A DNA stretch of 64,000 nt from Nocardioides abyssi (GCF_030412915.1 NZ_JAUHJR010000008.1:62001-126000), one strand, 5' to 3'. Shown: positions 23,403-32,579, counted from the stretch's first letter. Numbers and translations: made by a program. Notes: generated from the sequence alone by a model not told the origin.

Positions 23403-25151
23403 GTGGCCAGCTCGCGACGATCCGGTGCGCGCGGGCGCAGGTCCTCCCCGCGGTCGACCACGAAGCGGCGGAGCGGGTCGCGGCAGGCGGAGCGGCCGTT
23501 GCCGGTGGCGGGGCCGGGCGAGCGGGTGTGGGTGCTCGACGTGCCGTACGGGACACAGGTCGACGGCGCGGCCTGGCACCCGGCGGTCAGGATGCACCTG
23601 CACGTCGGGCGGGCGCTGCCGGCGCACCTGGCGGCGTACTCCCCCGGCCCGCACACGCTCGGGCGGTTCCTCGAGAACACCCTCAACCCCGACGACCCGA
23701 CGCCGAACCCGGAGCCGAGCGAGGCGCTGGAGCCGCGGCGGATCCAGTTCGAGGCGGCCGACGCGATCGCGGAGCGGGCCGCGGCGGGCGGACGGCTGTT
23801 CCTGCTGGCCGACGAGCCCGGCGTGGGCAAGACGATCTCCGCCGTCCTCGGCGCCCAGGCGGTCGGTGACCTCCGCGGGGCACAGCGGGTCCTGGTGGTG
23901 GCCGACCGGCCCGCCGCGATCACGATCGGTCACTGGTGCCGCACGATCACGGCGCTCGGCGACGGCGGTCTGGAGTGGGTCGTCATCACCTGGGACCGGC
24001 TGGACAAGGTCACCGACCACGACTGGGACGTGATCATCGCCGACGAGGCGCACGCCCTGCGGCGCACCACGACCAAGCGGTGGAAGCTGTGGTCGAAGGT
24101 CTCTGGGCACGGGCGGCCGCACGACAAGGCGTCGTTCGTCATCGCCACGACCGCGACGCCGGGGCACACCCCGCTCGAGCTGCCCTACCTCGCGCCGGCC
24201 TACGCCCAGCGGCTCGGCGAGCCGATGCGGGAGTGGACGTCCGCGACGCAGCCCGGGGCCACGTTCGCCGCCGCGCTGGAGCGGCACGGGGTCGGGGTCG
24301 AGCAGGGACGGTACGGCGCCGGGTGGACCACCGACCCGGCCCGGCGCGCCGCGGACCTCGCGCTCGTGCGCGGCTGGCTCGCGGACGACCGGCCCCCGGC
24401 GATGCTGCACCGGGCCGCGCCGTGGGGGCCGGTGCCGATCTCCGGCATGCCGGTGGCGCTCACGCCGGCCGAGCGAGCGGCGTACGAAGCGGAGTGGGGC
24501 GAGTTCTGCCGGGAGATGGACATCGCCCGGCGCGGTCGCAACGTCGCGAAGGGGCGGGCCGCGCTGCTGCGCTTCCGGCAGAAGGCCGGGCTGATCCGCG
24601 TCGACTCCACCGTCGCCTGGATCGCCCAGCAGGTGGAGGCCGAGCGGCAGGTGGCGTGCTCGGTCGAGTTCGTCGCGACCGCCGCCGACCCCATCGCCGA
24701 CCGGCTGCGCGACGCCGGCATCGAGGTGGCCACGATCTACGGCCGCGACCGGTTCGACGTCGAGGCCGAGCGGCTCCGCTTCCAGACCGGGGAGGCGAAG
24801 GTCTGCGTCTTCACCACCGTCGCCTCGATCAGCCTGCACGCCGGCGAGACGCTCGCCGACGGCCGACGGGCGAGCACCGACCCCCGGGTCGGCGTCTTCC
24901 ACCAGGCCCGCTTCTCCGGCATCGCCGGACGTCAGGTCACCGGCCGCACGCACCGCGACCACCAGGTCTCGCCGTGGCACATCGCGTACGCCGAGGGGAC
25001 GGTCGAGGAGCAGGTCGGCAAGGTCATGGTCGAGCGGATCGCGGCGGCCTCCGACACCGTCGGCAGCGACACCACCGGCCTGGCCGACCTCGCGGAGCTC
25101 CTCGGGGCCGACTGGCTGCCGCCGGTGACCCTGACCGAGGCGAGCGCCTGA
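23403..25151 (+). CDS. Phage-type DEAD/DEAH-box (SNF2-like) helicase
   Basis: The 582-aa protein has a basic, low-complexity N-terminus (residues 1-35), then helicase superfamily 2 motifs: Q-like RRIQFEAADAI, motif I FLLADEPGVGKTISAVLG, motif II VIIADEAHALRRTTTKRW, motif III FVIATTATPGHTP, and motif VI FSGIAGRQVTGRTHRDHQ. Similar proteins are encoded mainly by actinobacterial phages. It stands alone here without other replication genes, so it is probably a relic or cargo of an old phage or plasmid. The start is the GTG at 23403. Confidence 0.85.
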   Translation: MASSRRSGARGRRSSPRSTTKRRSGSRQAERPLPVAGPGERVWVLDVPYGTQVDGAAWHPAVRMHLHVGRALPAHLAAYSPGPHTLGRFLENTLNPDDPTPNPEPSEALEPRRIQFEAADAIAERAAAGGRLFLLADEPGVGKTISAVLGAQAVGDLRGAQRVLVVADRPAAITIGHWCRTITALGDGGLEWVVITWDRLDKVTDHDWDVIIADEAHALRRTTTKRWKLWSKVSGHGRPHDKASFVIATTATPGHTPLELPYLAPAYAQRLGEPMREWTSATQPGATFAAALERHGVGVEQGRYGAGWTTDPARRAADLALVRGWLADDRPPAMLHRAAPWGPVPISGMPVALTPAERAAYEAEWGEFCREMDIARRGRNVAKGRAALLRFRQKAGLIRVDSTVAWIAQQVEAERQVACSVEFVATAADPIADRLRDAGIEVATIYGRDRFDVEAERLRFQTGEAKVCVFTTVASISLHAGETLADGRRASTDPRVGVFHQARFSGIAGRQVTGRTHRDHQVSPWHIAYAEGTVEEQVGKVMVERIAAASDTVGSDTTGLADLAELLGADWLPPVTLTEASA

Positions 25152-25175
25152 GCCGGCCCCCTCGCTCGACGCGGG

Positions 25176-25613
25176 TCAGCCGCCGAACGCGGCGCGGCCC
25201 CGGGTCGCGGAGGTGCCGAGGTCGCTCTTCGGGAGCGCCTCGCCGGCGGTGACGGCCGCGGTCCAGGCCTCGGTGGAGGCGACGGCCGCGAAGTTGGAGT
25301 GCAGCAGCACCAGCAGGGTCTGGTGCAGCTGCTCGGCGGAGACTTGCCCGACCTCGTTGGCCAGGTGGATCGCGCCGGTGGCGTCGCCGAGCACCTCCGC
25401 GGCCAGGCCCAGCTCCTCGGCGTGGACCGCGGTGGCGATGTCGCAGTTGTTGGTCATGAAGCCGACGATCGTGATGGTGTCGACGCCCTGATCGGCCAGC
25501 CACGCCGCGACGTCGGTGCCGGCGAAGACGCTGCCCTTGTCCTTCGTGGCGCGCTTCCACGACGGGTCCAGCCGCTGCTCGACCTCGGGGTGCAGCGACC
25601 AGCTCGTGGGCAT
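25176..25613 (-). CDS. Truncated isochorismatase-family cysteine hydrolase
   Basis: The 145-aa frame (MPTSWSLHPEV...) covers only the C-terminal part of an isochorismatase-like fold: the lysine region KRATKDKGSVFAGTDVAAWL and the catalytic Cys in IVGFMTNNCDIATAVHA. The N-terminal strand with the catalytic Asp, about 50 to 60 residues in relatives, is absent. Only 56 bases separate this start from the preceding gene, too few to hold it. The gene is therefore probably a non-functional remnant even though the remaining frame is intact. Confidence 0.7.
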   Translation of the reverse strand: MPTSWSLHPEVEQRLDPSWKRATKDKGSVFAGTDVAAWLADQGVDTITIVGFMTNNCDIATAVHAEELGLAAEVLGDATGAIHLANEVGQVSAEQLHQTLLVLLHSNFAAVASTEAWTAAVTAGEALPKSDLGTSATRGRAAFGG

Positions 25614-25669
25614 GACGGGTCTCCCTGGGTGGCGAACGGCGTGCGAGCGACAGCCTCACACGGGCCGGT

Positions 25670-26236
25670 TCAGCGCCGGACGTCGGCGACGACCTTGACG
25701 ATCCCGTTGCCGTAGGACTCGGTGTCCACCACGTTGAGGAGCGTCTTGTCGCGGTCGGCGTCGCTGAAGAGCCGCTTGCCGGCGCCGAGGAGCACGGGGA
25801 AGACGAGCAGGTGGTAGCGGTCGACGAGGCCCGCCTCGGCCAGGGCGTGCCCGAGGGTGGCGCTGCCGTGGACGATGATCGGGGCGCCGTCGGTCTGCTT
25901 CAGCGCGGCGACGTCGTCGAGCGAGCGCAGCACGGTCGCCGGCCAGCGCGGGTCGTCGGCGTCGAGCGTGGTGGAGACGACGTACCGCGGCATCTCGTTG
26001 TAGCCGGGGAACTCCTCGGTCATCGTCGGCCACACCGGCGCGAACGCCTCGTAGCTGCGGCGACCCATCAGCATCGCGCCGGCCTCGTCCTGCTCCTGGG
26101 CCTTGAGCGCGTACGCCGCCTCGTCGAACGCGATGCCGTCGAAGGTCCAGCCGCTGTTGCGGTAGCCCGGCTCACCCCCGGGCGCCTCCATGACGCCGTC
26201 GAGGGACATGAAGGCGGTGACGATCAGTGTGCGCAC
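25670..26236 (-). CDS. Dihydrofolate reductase / RibD C-terminal family protein
   Basis: The 188-aa protein has the RibD_C/YyaP pattern: LIVTAFMSLDGVMEAPGGE at the N-terminus, GAMLMGRRSYEAFAPVWP, and IIVHGSATLGHALAEAGLVDRYHLLVFPVLLGAGKRLF. Members bind NADPH and reduce unknown pterin-like or flavin-related substrates. A second, distinct family member is at 43274-43837. Confidence 0.9.
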   Translation of the reverse strand: MRTLIVTAFMSLDGVMEAPGGEPGYRNSGWTFDGIAFDEAAYALKAQEQDEAGAMLMGRRSYEAFAPVWPTMTEEFPGYNEMPRYVVSTTLDADDPRWPATVLRSLDDVAALKQTDGAPIIVHGSATLGHALAEAGLVDRYHLLVFPVLLGAGKRLFSDADRDKTLLNVVDTESYGNGIVKVVADVRR

Positions 26237-26282
26237 GAGGGGCTCCTGGGGTGCTCGGGACGGGTCAGCGGGTCCGACCGTC

Positions 26283-26310
26283 GCCGCGACCGATCCTCAT
26301 CGGTCGCGGC
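26283..26310 (-). terminator. GC-rich terminator hairpin after the sigma/CU044_5270 operon
   Basis: GCCGCGACCGAT (26283-26294) and ATCGGTCGCGGC (26299-26310) form a perfect 12-bp stem with a CCTC loop, 12 bases beyond the stop at 26322. There is no clear T-run, as is common in high-GC actinobacteria. Confidence 0.65.
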
Positions 26311-26321
26311 CCCGGCGCGCG

Positions 26322-27338
26322 TCAGGCGCGACCGCCCCCGGCGGGCTCACGACCGGGCTCGTCGACGACCGCCCGCTCGAGCACCGCGGTGGCGTGAAAG
26401 AGCATCGGCTCGCCGTCCGGCCCCAGCAGGTGGTCGCGCGTGCCGAGCAGCTCGCCGGTGCCGGGGTCGACCACCCACAGCGTGCGCGACCGGAACCGCT
26501 CGTCGGTGCGGCTGATGCCCACCCCTCGACGTCCGACCGCGTCCTCCGCTCCCCGCTCGAGCACCACGCCGGGCACGAGGCGCGCCGCGCGGTAGAGCGC
26601 GGCGGCGAGGTCCGGCGGCAGCACCGTCTCGCGCACCAGCCCGGTCATCAGGTCGAAGACCGCCTGCTCGGGCTCCTGCCCGTCGACCGGCACCGCCAGC
26701 GCCTCGAGCTCGTCGAGCAGACGGTCGGGGTCGGTGGGCAGCGAGGCGAGCCAGGAGTACGTCGGCCGCCGGGCGCCCGCGGGGTCGGACCCGACCGTGA
26801 CGATCGGCCAGTCCTGCCCGTCCTCCCGGATGAGGCTCCCCCGGCTGCCGTGGGCGTCCGGGTCCTGCGCGAGCCAGATCTCCCGCTCGTGCACGGCGCC
26901 GAGGTCGGGGGCCTCGCCGAGCGCCGCCTCGTTGGACACCACCGCGCTGCGGACGTAGACGAACTGGTCGTCGCCCACCGCGGGCGTCGGGGCCCGCCCG
27001 GCCACCGCGGCGATCGCCTGCAGCCGCGAGGCCGCCGCCGGCGCGGCCGCTACCGGCCGAGGGCCGTCCGTCGGTCCGGGCTCGGCGCCGCCGAGCAGGG
27101 TCGTCGCCAGCAGTGCGACGGCGGTGGCCAGGCAGGCCACGACGAGCCCGGCCGGGGCCACGGTGCGGACCACCTCGCGGCGCCGGTCCGTACGCCGTGC
27201 GGCGGCGAGCGTGCGCCGCTGCAGCGCCCGGCGGTGGTCGTCGGACAACGTGATCGGCCGCGGGGGCGGGAGCTGCTCGCGCAGCGCGAGCAGGGTGCGG
27301 TCGTGGCGGTCCGCCGGCGTGTGCTCGGGCTGGTTCAT
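26322..27338 (-). CDS. CU044_5270 family membrane-anchored protein
   Basis: The 338-aa protein has a basic cytoplasmic N-terminus (HRRALQRRTLAAARRTDRRREVVR), one TM helix (APAGLVVACLATAVALLATTLL) and a large external domain with DDQFVYVRSAVVSNE and FRSRTLWVVDPGTGELLGTRDHLL, the features of the CU044_5270 family. These proteins are nearly always encoded beside an ECF-like sigma factor. The arrangement suggests an anti-sigma or sensor role, but this is inference. The ATG overlaps the sigma stop. Confidence 0.85.
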   Translation of the reverse strand: MNQPEHTPADRHDRTLLALREQLPPPRPITLSDDHRRALQRRTLAAARRTDRRREVVRTVAPAGLVVACLATAVALLATTLLGGAEPGPTDGPRPVAAAPAAASRLQAIAAVAGRAPTPAVGDDQFVYVRSAVVSNEAALGEAPDLGAVHEREIWLAQDPDAHGSRGSLIREDGQDWPIVTVGSDPAGARRPTYSWLASLPTDPDRLLDELEALAVPVDGQEPEQAVFDLMTGLVRETVLPPDLAAALYRAARLVPGVVLERGAEDAVGRRGVGISRTDERFRSRTLWVVDPGTGELLGTRDHLLGPDGEPMLFHATAVLERAVVDEPGREPAGGGRA

Positions 27339-27979
27339 CGTCGGGCTCCTCGGGTCTCGCGGGTCTCGCGGGTCTCGCGGGTCTCACCTGTTGCGTGGTC
27401 GGAAGTGGCGCCCGGCTCCCCCGGCGGCTCGGTGAGCTCCCGCAGCCGGGCGCGGGCGCGGGCGAGCCGTGACCGCACGGTCCCGACGGGGACGCCGAGC
27501 GCCTCGGCCGCCTCCGCGTAGCTCAGTCCCGACCACACGCACAGCCCCAGCACGGCGGCCTCCCGCGGCGGCAGCAGGCGGACCGCCTCGGCGGTACGGG
27601 CCAGCGTGGCGGCGTCGTCGATCCGGCTGGCCGCCTCGTCGGCGAAGTCCTCGACCACGCCCGGCCCGGGACGACGGGCCAGGAAGCCGAGCCGCCGCCG
27701 CGCGCCGCGGCGTACGTTCATGGCCTGGTGGGCGGTGATGCCCAGCAGCCAGGGCCGCAGCGGTCGGTCGTCGTCGGCGATCCGGTCGCGGCCCCGCCAC
27801 GCGGCGAGGAACGTCTCGGAGGTGACGTCCTGCGCCGCGCTCCAGCTGCCGGTCAGGCGGTGGGCCAGGGTGAAGACGGCGTCGACGTGGGTGCGGAAGA
27901 GGTCCGCGAACGCCTCGTCGTCGCCCTCTCTCAGCGCCCGCCGCACACGCCGCGGATCGGCCTCGCTCTCGTTGCTCAT
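27335..27979 (-). CDS. ECF-type RNA polymerase sigma factor
   Basis: From MSNESEADPRRVRRA at 27979 the protein is 214 aa. Region 2 is at ~15-80 (DEAFADLFRTHVDAVFTLAHRLTGSWSAAQDVTSETFLAAW) and region 4 at ~125-180 (LPPREAAVLGLCVWSGLSYAEAAEALGVPVGTVRSRLARARARL). The C-terminal tail ends in ETRETRETRETR, encoded by four 9-bp tandem repeats. It is coupled to the CU044_5270 gene by a stop/start overlap. A start at 28024 is possible but less likely. Confidence 0.92.
   Translation of the reverse strand: MSNESEADPRRVRRALREGDDEAFADLFRTHVDAVFTLAHRLTGSWSAAQDVTSETFLAAWRGRDRIADDDRPLRPWLLGITAHQAMNVRRGARRRLGFLARRPGPGVVEDFADEAASRIDDAATLARTAEAVRLLPPREAAVLGLCVWSGLSYAEAAEALGVPVGTVRSRLARARARLRELTEPPGEPGATSDHATGETRETRETRETRGARR
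27352..27387. repeat. Four tandem 9-bp repeats at the sigma factor C-terminus
   Basis: GGGTCTCGC is repeated three times and followed by GGGTCTCAC. On the coding strand these encode four consecutive Glu-Thr-Arg units. The copy number can change without breaking the frame. Confidence 0.9.
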
Positions 27980-28035
27980 GCCTCTACTTGTCCGCGGGTG
28001 GGAGTCGGTTCCCGACCTGTGCACATCTCTTCTAT

Positions 28036-28051
28036 TCGTACGTGTGTTCGA
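28036..28051 (+). promoter_or_regulatory. LexA (SOS) box upstream of the DUF222-HNH gene
   Basis: TCGTACGTGTGTTCGA differs at one position from the actinobacterial SOS box TCGAAC-N4-GTTCGA. It lies 13 bases before the ATG of the HNH gene. Mycobacterial 13E12/DUF222-HNH genes are known to have LexA sites in the same place, which supports the call. Confidence 0.75.
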
Positions 28052-28064
28052 CTAGCATAAGGCC

Positions 28065-29459
28065 ATGTCCTCGACCGATATCCCCGCTACGCGCGACGTC
28101 GCCTCCGTGGCCGACGTCGACGTGACGCCCGGCGCCGTGCTGGCCCGGCTGCGTGCGGCGCGACGGGCCGCCGACGCGGCCGAGGTGGAGGTCCTGGTGC
28201 TCGCGGTCGAGTGGGCGCACGCCCACCCGGTGCTGCCGGGGCAGGAGGCCTGGAGCGTGCCCGGCATCCCCGGGTGCGTCGACGAGGCAGCACCGACGGA
28301 CGGTGCGGACGACGACCCCGAGGCGGAGCTCGTCGGTGACGAGCTGGCCGGCCTGCCGCTGGTGCGGTGGGACGCCCCCGCCGCCTTCGCCGCCGCCAAC
28401 GCGATGACGACCGATGCCGGTCAGTCCCTCATCCGCGACGCCCTCACCCTGCGGCACCGCATGCCGCGGGTGTGGGCGCGCACGCTGGCCGGCGAGGTCA
28501 CCGCCTGGCGCGCCCGCCGCATCGCGCAGGCCGTGCTCGGCCGGCCCGACGACGTCACGACGTACGTCGACACCCACGTCGCACCCGTCGCCGGCACCAT
28601 CGGGGCCGTCCGGCTCGACCGGGTCGTCGACGAGGCGCTGCTCCGCCTCCACGCCGAGGAGCGCGAGCTGGCCCAGCTCGCCGCGCTGGACAGCCGGTAC
28701 GTCCGTCTCGACGAGCGCACCCTCAACCACACCGGCATCGCCGAGCTGGTCGTCCGCGGCGATTGGAAGGACCTCCACGACCTCGACGCGACCGTTTCCC
28801 GCCTGGCGGTCGTCCTCGCCGAGGAGGGCCGGGCCGGCCACGGGCTGTCCCTCGACGTGCGCCGCTCGATGGCGGTCGGCGTCCTCGCGGACCCCGCAGC
28901 GGCCACCGCCCTGCTCGACGGTGACCGGCCGTCGCGACCCAGCAGCAAGACCGTGCTCTACCTCCACCTCACCGACGCCGGCCTCTGCGGCCTCGAGCCC
29001 GTCGGGCGCAACCAGACCACCGGCCGCCCCGAGCTGGAGCAGGTCATCCGCTCGTGGTGCGGCCGGGAGGACACCCACCTGGTCGTCCAGCCCGTCCTCG
29101 ACCTCGCCGCGCACGTCCACGCCGAGCAGTACGAGGTGCCCGACCGGCTCCGCGACCAGGTCGCCCTCCGCGAACCGCAGTGCGTCTTCCCGTGGTGCAC
29201 CCGTCGGGCGGCGGCCTGCGACTGCGACCACATCCACCCGCACGGCGCCGGCGGCGCGACCTGCGCCCACAACCTCGCCCCGCTGTGCCGCCGCCACCAC
29301 CGGCTCAAGACCCACGCGCGATGGCGCTACCGGCCGCTCGACCCCGTGACCGATCCCGGGGTCCACCTGTGGACCGACCCCCACGGTCGCCACTACCTGC
29401 GCGGACCCACGGGCACCACCGACGTCACTGGCGTCACCGACCCGATCCCCCGCGCCTGA
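28065..29459 (+). CDS. DUF222 / HNH endonuclease (13E12 family)
   Basis: The 464-aa protein has an N-terminal DUF222 helical region (residues ~15-330) and a C-terminal HNH nuclease (CVFPWCTRRAAACDCDHIHPHGAGG, then CAHNLAPLCRRHHRLKTH) with the Cys pairs that hold the structural zinc. This family is multicopy in actinobacteria and suspected of being mobile or SOS-linked. Here the SOS-like box in front of the start predicts induction by DNA damage. The start (MSSTDIPATRDVASVADVDV) leaves a very short leader. Confidence 0.93.
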   Translation: MSSTDIPATRDVASVADVDVTPGAVLARLRAARRAADAAEVEVLVLAVEWAHAHPVLPGQEAWSVPGIPGCVDEAAPTDGADDDPEAELVGDELAGLPLVRWDAPAAFAAANAMTTDAGQSLIRDALTLRHRMPRVWARTLAGEVTAWRARRIAQAVLGRPDDVTTYVDTHVAPVAGTIGAVRLDRVVDEALLRLHAEERELAQLAALDSRYVRLDERTLNHTGIAELVVRGDWKDLHDLDATVSRLAVVLAEEGRAGHGLSLDVRRSMAVGVLADPAAATALLDGDRPSRPSSKTVLYLHLTDAGLCGLEPVGRNQTTGRPELEQVIRSWCGREDTHLVVQPVLDLAAHVHAEQYEVPDRLRDQVALREPQCVFPWCTRRAAACDCDHIHPHGAGGATCAHNLAPLCRRHHRLKTHARWRYRPLDPVTDPGVHLWTDPHGRHYLRGPTGTTDVTGVTDPIPRA

Positions 29460-29462
29460 GCG

Positions 29463-29804
29463 TCAGGACCGCAGGACCTTCTCGAGCGCCTTGCCGCGCG
29501 CGAGCTCGTCGACGAGCTTGTCGAGGTAGCGGATGCGTCGCATCAACGGGTCCTCGACCTCTTGCACCTTCACCCCGCACACCGACCCCGTGATCTCCGA
29601 GACCAGCGGGTTGAGCTCGGCCGCGGCGAAGAACTCCTCGAACGTCGTCCCCGCCTCCAGGTGCCGGGCCACCTCGGCCTCGTCGAAGCCGGTCAGCCAC
29701 TCGATCACCGCGTCGAGCTCGGCCTTCGTCCGCCCCTTGCGCTCGACCTTCGTGACGTAGAGCGGGTACACCGACGCGACGCTGGTGGTGTAGATCCGGT
29801 GCAT
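29463..29804 (-). CDS. DUF2200 protein
   Basis: The 113-aa product ([45 protein letters not shown]...) shows the complete DUF2200 pattern, including [49 protein letters not shown]. The function is unknown; the fold is predicted to be small and helical. It is convergent with the HNH gene, three bases from its stop. Confidence 0.9.
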   Translation of the reverse strand: MHRIYTTSVASVYPLYVTKVERKGRTKAELDAVIEWLTGFDEAEVARHLEAGTTFEEFFAAAELNPLVSEITGSVCGVKVQEVEDPLMRRIRYLDKLVDELARGKALEKVLRS

Positions 29805-29832
29805 GCCCGGAGGGTACGCCGCCGGGCACCCG

Positions 29833-31170
29833 TCAGTCGGTCTCCGGCCCGTCCTGTGACGAGAGTGCCGTCGAGCTCAGGGCCGGCTTGTCGTCCGGAG
29901 CCGAGGCTGCTTCGCGCAGCTTCGGCGCTGCGGGTGACCACGCCTTCAGGTGCTGGACGACATCACCGTAGAAGGAGTCCACCAGGTCGATGACGGAGTC
30001 GATGAAGGCTCCGCGCCCCCGGCCTCGCTTCACGCCCATGGGCACCGACAACGCAACTCGGAACGAGCGGATGTCCTTCTTCGGATCGGTGACGAGCACG
30101 GCCGGGTCCTCGCGTACCTTCCCCAGGAGCTCGGCAGCGCTGCTGCCACGTGCGTTGGCGACGAACGCCTCGACCCTCGTCGAGTCGGGCGCGTGCTTGA
30201 GCTGCCGGAGCAGCCAGTTGACCCTGGTGGTGGGGCGGCCCTCCCGTGGGGCGTCCACGTCGACATGGCAGGTGACCCTGCCCGCACGTAGGTCGGCAAC
30301 GACGTGGATCGGTGCCACCGCGTTGGGGATCCGGATGGCTCCGGCCAGCTCGGCCTGGTCGACCATCCGCGTGAGCAGGCTCTGCGAACGCAGCGCGGGC
30401 TCGGCCTGCTCCTTGCGGGTCAGGACCGGCAGGATCTCGGTGCCGAGCTGACGGCCCAGCCGGAGGCTGACGTACTGGAGCAGCGCATCGAAGCGAGCCG
30501 CCACTTCCGGCGCCGTCCGGTCGGACGCGCGCAGCGTGCCGGCGACGACCGCGTCCCGCACGGCGCCCCAGTTGGCACCCATGTCCTCGAACTCCATGGC
30601 GCCGGACCTCGGGTGCTCGAGGTATCGGATGAGCTCGCCGAGGATCCAGGCCTGCTCCGGGTCGGAAACACCTCGGTGCTCCTTCTGGACGACTGCGGTC
30701 GACAGCACCTGCGACCAGGACCAGTGGTGGATGTCGACCTTCTTGAGCTTCCGCCTGTCCACCTTGGTCGGGTGCTGCCCCGCGATGCTCGGGATCTCGT
30801 TGCTGATGGTGACCAGCGCGTCGAAGCCCTGTTCCCGCGCCACGTCCAGGTAGTTCTCGAGCTGTTCGGTCTGCAGCTCGTTCTTGCCGGTCTTGACCTC
30901 GACGAGCGCCGTCCAGGACCGGGCACCTCGGCTGACTCGGATCAGGCCGTCCGGGTAGCACCGCTTCTCCCCCAGCATGAACGGCACCTCGATGAAGGTG
31001 TCGACGTTGCCGGCCGGCGCACCGAGAGGACCGAGCAGCGCCTTGCTGAACTCCTTGACGACGCTCATCACGGCGAGCACGGCTGATGTCGCACGCCGTT
31101 CCTGCTCCTCGGCCCCACTGATGCCGGAGGTCGGGATGAGTCGGGCCTCGTGCCAGGTCTCCTCGGACAT
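29833..31170 (-). CDS. Hypothetical protein with PD-(D/E)XK nuclease-like N-terminus
   Basis: The 445-aa protein carries, at residues ~65-130, [19 protein letters not shown] ... [41 protein letters not shown]. This has the PD ... ExK spacing plus following Gln and helix of PD-(D/E)XK nucleases. The C-terminal ~200 residues ([37 protein letters not shown]...) are an unknown domain. The middle has a long helical region ([19 protein letters not shown]). Base composition is less extreme than neighbours. A restriction- or defence-like role is possible but unproven. Confidence 0.7.
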   Translation of the reverse strand: MSEETWHEARLIPTSGISGAEEQERRATSAVLAVMSVVKEFSKALLGPLGAPAGNVDTFIEVPFMLGEKRCYPDGLIRVSRGARSWTALVEVKTGKNELQTEQLENYLDVAREQGFDALVTISNEIPSIAGQHPTKVDRRKLKKVDIHHWSWSQVLSTAVVQKEHRGVSDPEQAWILGELIRYLEHPRSGAMEFEDMGANWGAVRDAVVAGTLRASDRTAPEVAARFDALLQYVSLRLGRQLGTEILPVLTRKEQAEPALRSQSLLTRMVDQAELAGAIRIPNAVAPIHVVADLRAGRVTCHVDVDAPREGRPTTRVNWLLRQLKHAPDSTRVEAFVANARGSSAAELLGKVREDPAVLVTDPKKDIRSFRVALSVPMGVKRGRGRGAFIDSVIDLVDSFYGDVVQHLKAWSPAAPKLREAASAPDDKPALSSTALSSQDGPETD

Positions 31171-31234
31171 GCGGGGAGGCTACGGCGGAAGTTAAGACTT
31201 CGGGGCGGAACGACTGAGGACCCCGGACGAGCAC

Positions 31235-32533
31235 TCACTCGAGCTCGCACTCCCGCTCGATCTCGGCCCGGCAGCGGTCGGTGCCGGCGCCGCCGACGGC
31301 GCGGTCGCGGCCGGCGCCGCCGATGAGCACCTCGCCGTCGACGTCGCCGCTGAGCCGGTCGTCACCGGGGCCGCCGCGGAGCACGGTGCGGGTGTCCTCG
31401 CACTGCTCGGCGCGGGAGCGGAGGACGTCGTCGCCGCCGGCGCCGCGCACGACGCCGCCGCAGGCACGCATCACCACGACGTCACGGCCCGGGGTGCCCA
31501 GCACGACGACGTCCTCGCGCAGCGCGCCAGTGGACCGGACCAGGAGCTTCTCGACGGCGAACGGCACGGTCGCGCCGTTCCTGGTGAAGGTCCGGCGGTG
31601 GAGGTCGTAGCGGACCGGCAGGTCCTCGAGGTCGGCGTACCCCTGCACCTCGACGTGGTCGATCCCCGGCCCGCCGCGCACGGACCGCGGGTCGCCGTGC
31701 AGCGTGATCCGGTCCCGGCCACCACGCGCGTCGACCGCGGCGGAGCCCACCACGGAGATCGCGTTCGGCCCGTCCGTGCCGAGCACGGTGAGGTCGGCCG
31801 ATCCGGCCCGCCCGACGACGTCCTCGAACGCGTCGGCGACCGCGACCGTCTCCCCGTCGAGCCGGGCCCGGCCGTCCTCGAGGTCGACGACGAGCTCGCT
31901 CCCCGCAGCGCCGGCTGCGGTGAGCACGACGGTGTCCCGGCCGGCGCCACCTCGCAGCCGCCGGTCGTCCCCGGGTGCGAGCCCGTACGCCGTGACGGTG
32001 TCGTCGCCGTCGCCGAGGGACACCCGGTCCCGGTCCGGTCCCTGCGGGCCGGCCATCGTCGTGACCGAGTCGCGACCGCCGTACGTCCGCACCACGTCGG
32101 TGTTGTCGGGCCCCTCGCCGGGATAGGGGTCCTCGCCGTCGAACCGCTCGGCGTAGACCCGGTCGCGCGCGTCGGACCCCTCGAACAGGTCGGACCCCGA
32201 GCCGAGCACCACCCAGCTTCCGGCGGTGGAGCGGTGCCGCACCCGGTCGTCGCCGTCCCCGGCGTCGATCCACCGGGCGCCGGTCGCGCACACGGTGTCG
32301 TCGCCACCGAGCGTGATCACCCGCGACACGTCCGAGACGACCACGACGTCGTCCCCCTCGGTGCCGACCACCTCGGTGGTCCCGGGCTCGGCGACGACGG
32401 TCGGCGCGAGCCCGAAGCAGGGCGGAGCCGAAGCGGCACCCGCAGGCACCGCGGACACCGCGACCGGCGCGTTCGAGATTGCGGCCACGACGAGGCCACC
32501 GGCGATGAGCAGAGGTCGGAGCACGGCTCGCAC
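31235..32533 (-). CDS. Secreted RTX-like calcium-binding repeat protein
   Basis: From the GTG at 32533 (behind GGAAGGA) the 432-aa product has a signal peptide (LLIAGGLVVAAISNAPVAVSAVPAGAA) and many hemolysin-type nonapeptide loops of the GGxGxDxxx kind (LGGDDTV, DAGDGDDRV, SLGDGDDTV, RGGAGRDTV, RGGPGDDRL, IGGAGRDRA). Such loops bind Ca2+ between beta-roll turns. It ends with CRAEIERECELE. No enzyme domain is visible, so it is probably a structural or adhesive secreted protein. Confidence 0.85.
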   Translation of the reverse strand: MRAVLRPLLIAGGLVVAAISNAPVAVSAVPAGAASAPPCFGLAPTVVAEPGTTEVVGTEGDDVVVVSDVSRVITLGGDDTVCATGARWIDAGDGDDRVRHRSTAGSWVVLGSGSDLFEGSDARDRVYAERFDGEDPYPGEGPDNTDVVRTYGGRDSVTTMAGPQGPDRDRVSLGDGDDTVTAYGLAPGDDRRLRGGAGRDTVVLTAAGAAGSELVVDLEDGRARLDGETVAVADAFEDVVGRAGSADLTVLGTDGPNAISVVGSAAVDARGGRDRITLHGDPRSVRGGPGIDHVEVQGYADLEDLPVRYDLHRRTFTRNGATVPFAVEKLLVRSTGALREDVVVLGTPGRDVVVMRACGGVVRGAGGDDVLRSRAEQCEDTRTVLRGGPGDDRLSGDVDGEVLIGGAGRDRAVGGAGTDRCRAEIERECELE

Positions 32534-32579
32534 GAGGGGGTCCTTCCGACGACGGCGAGGCTCCACGGTACGCCGCCGG

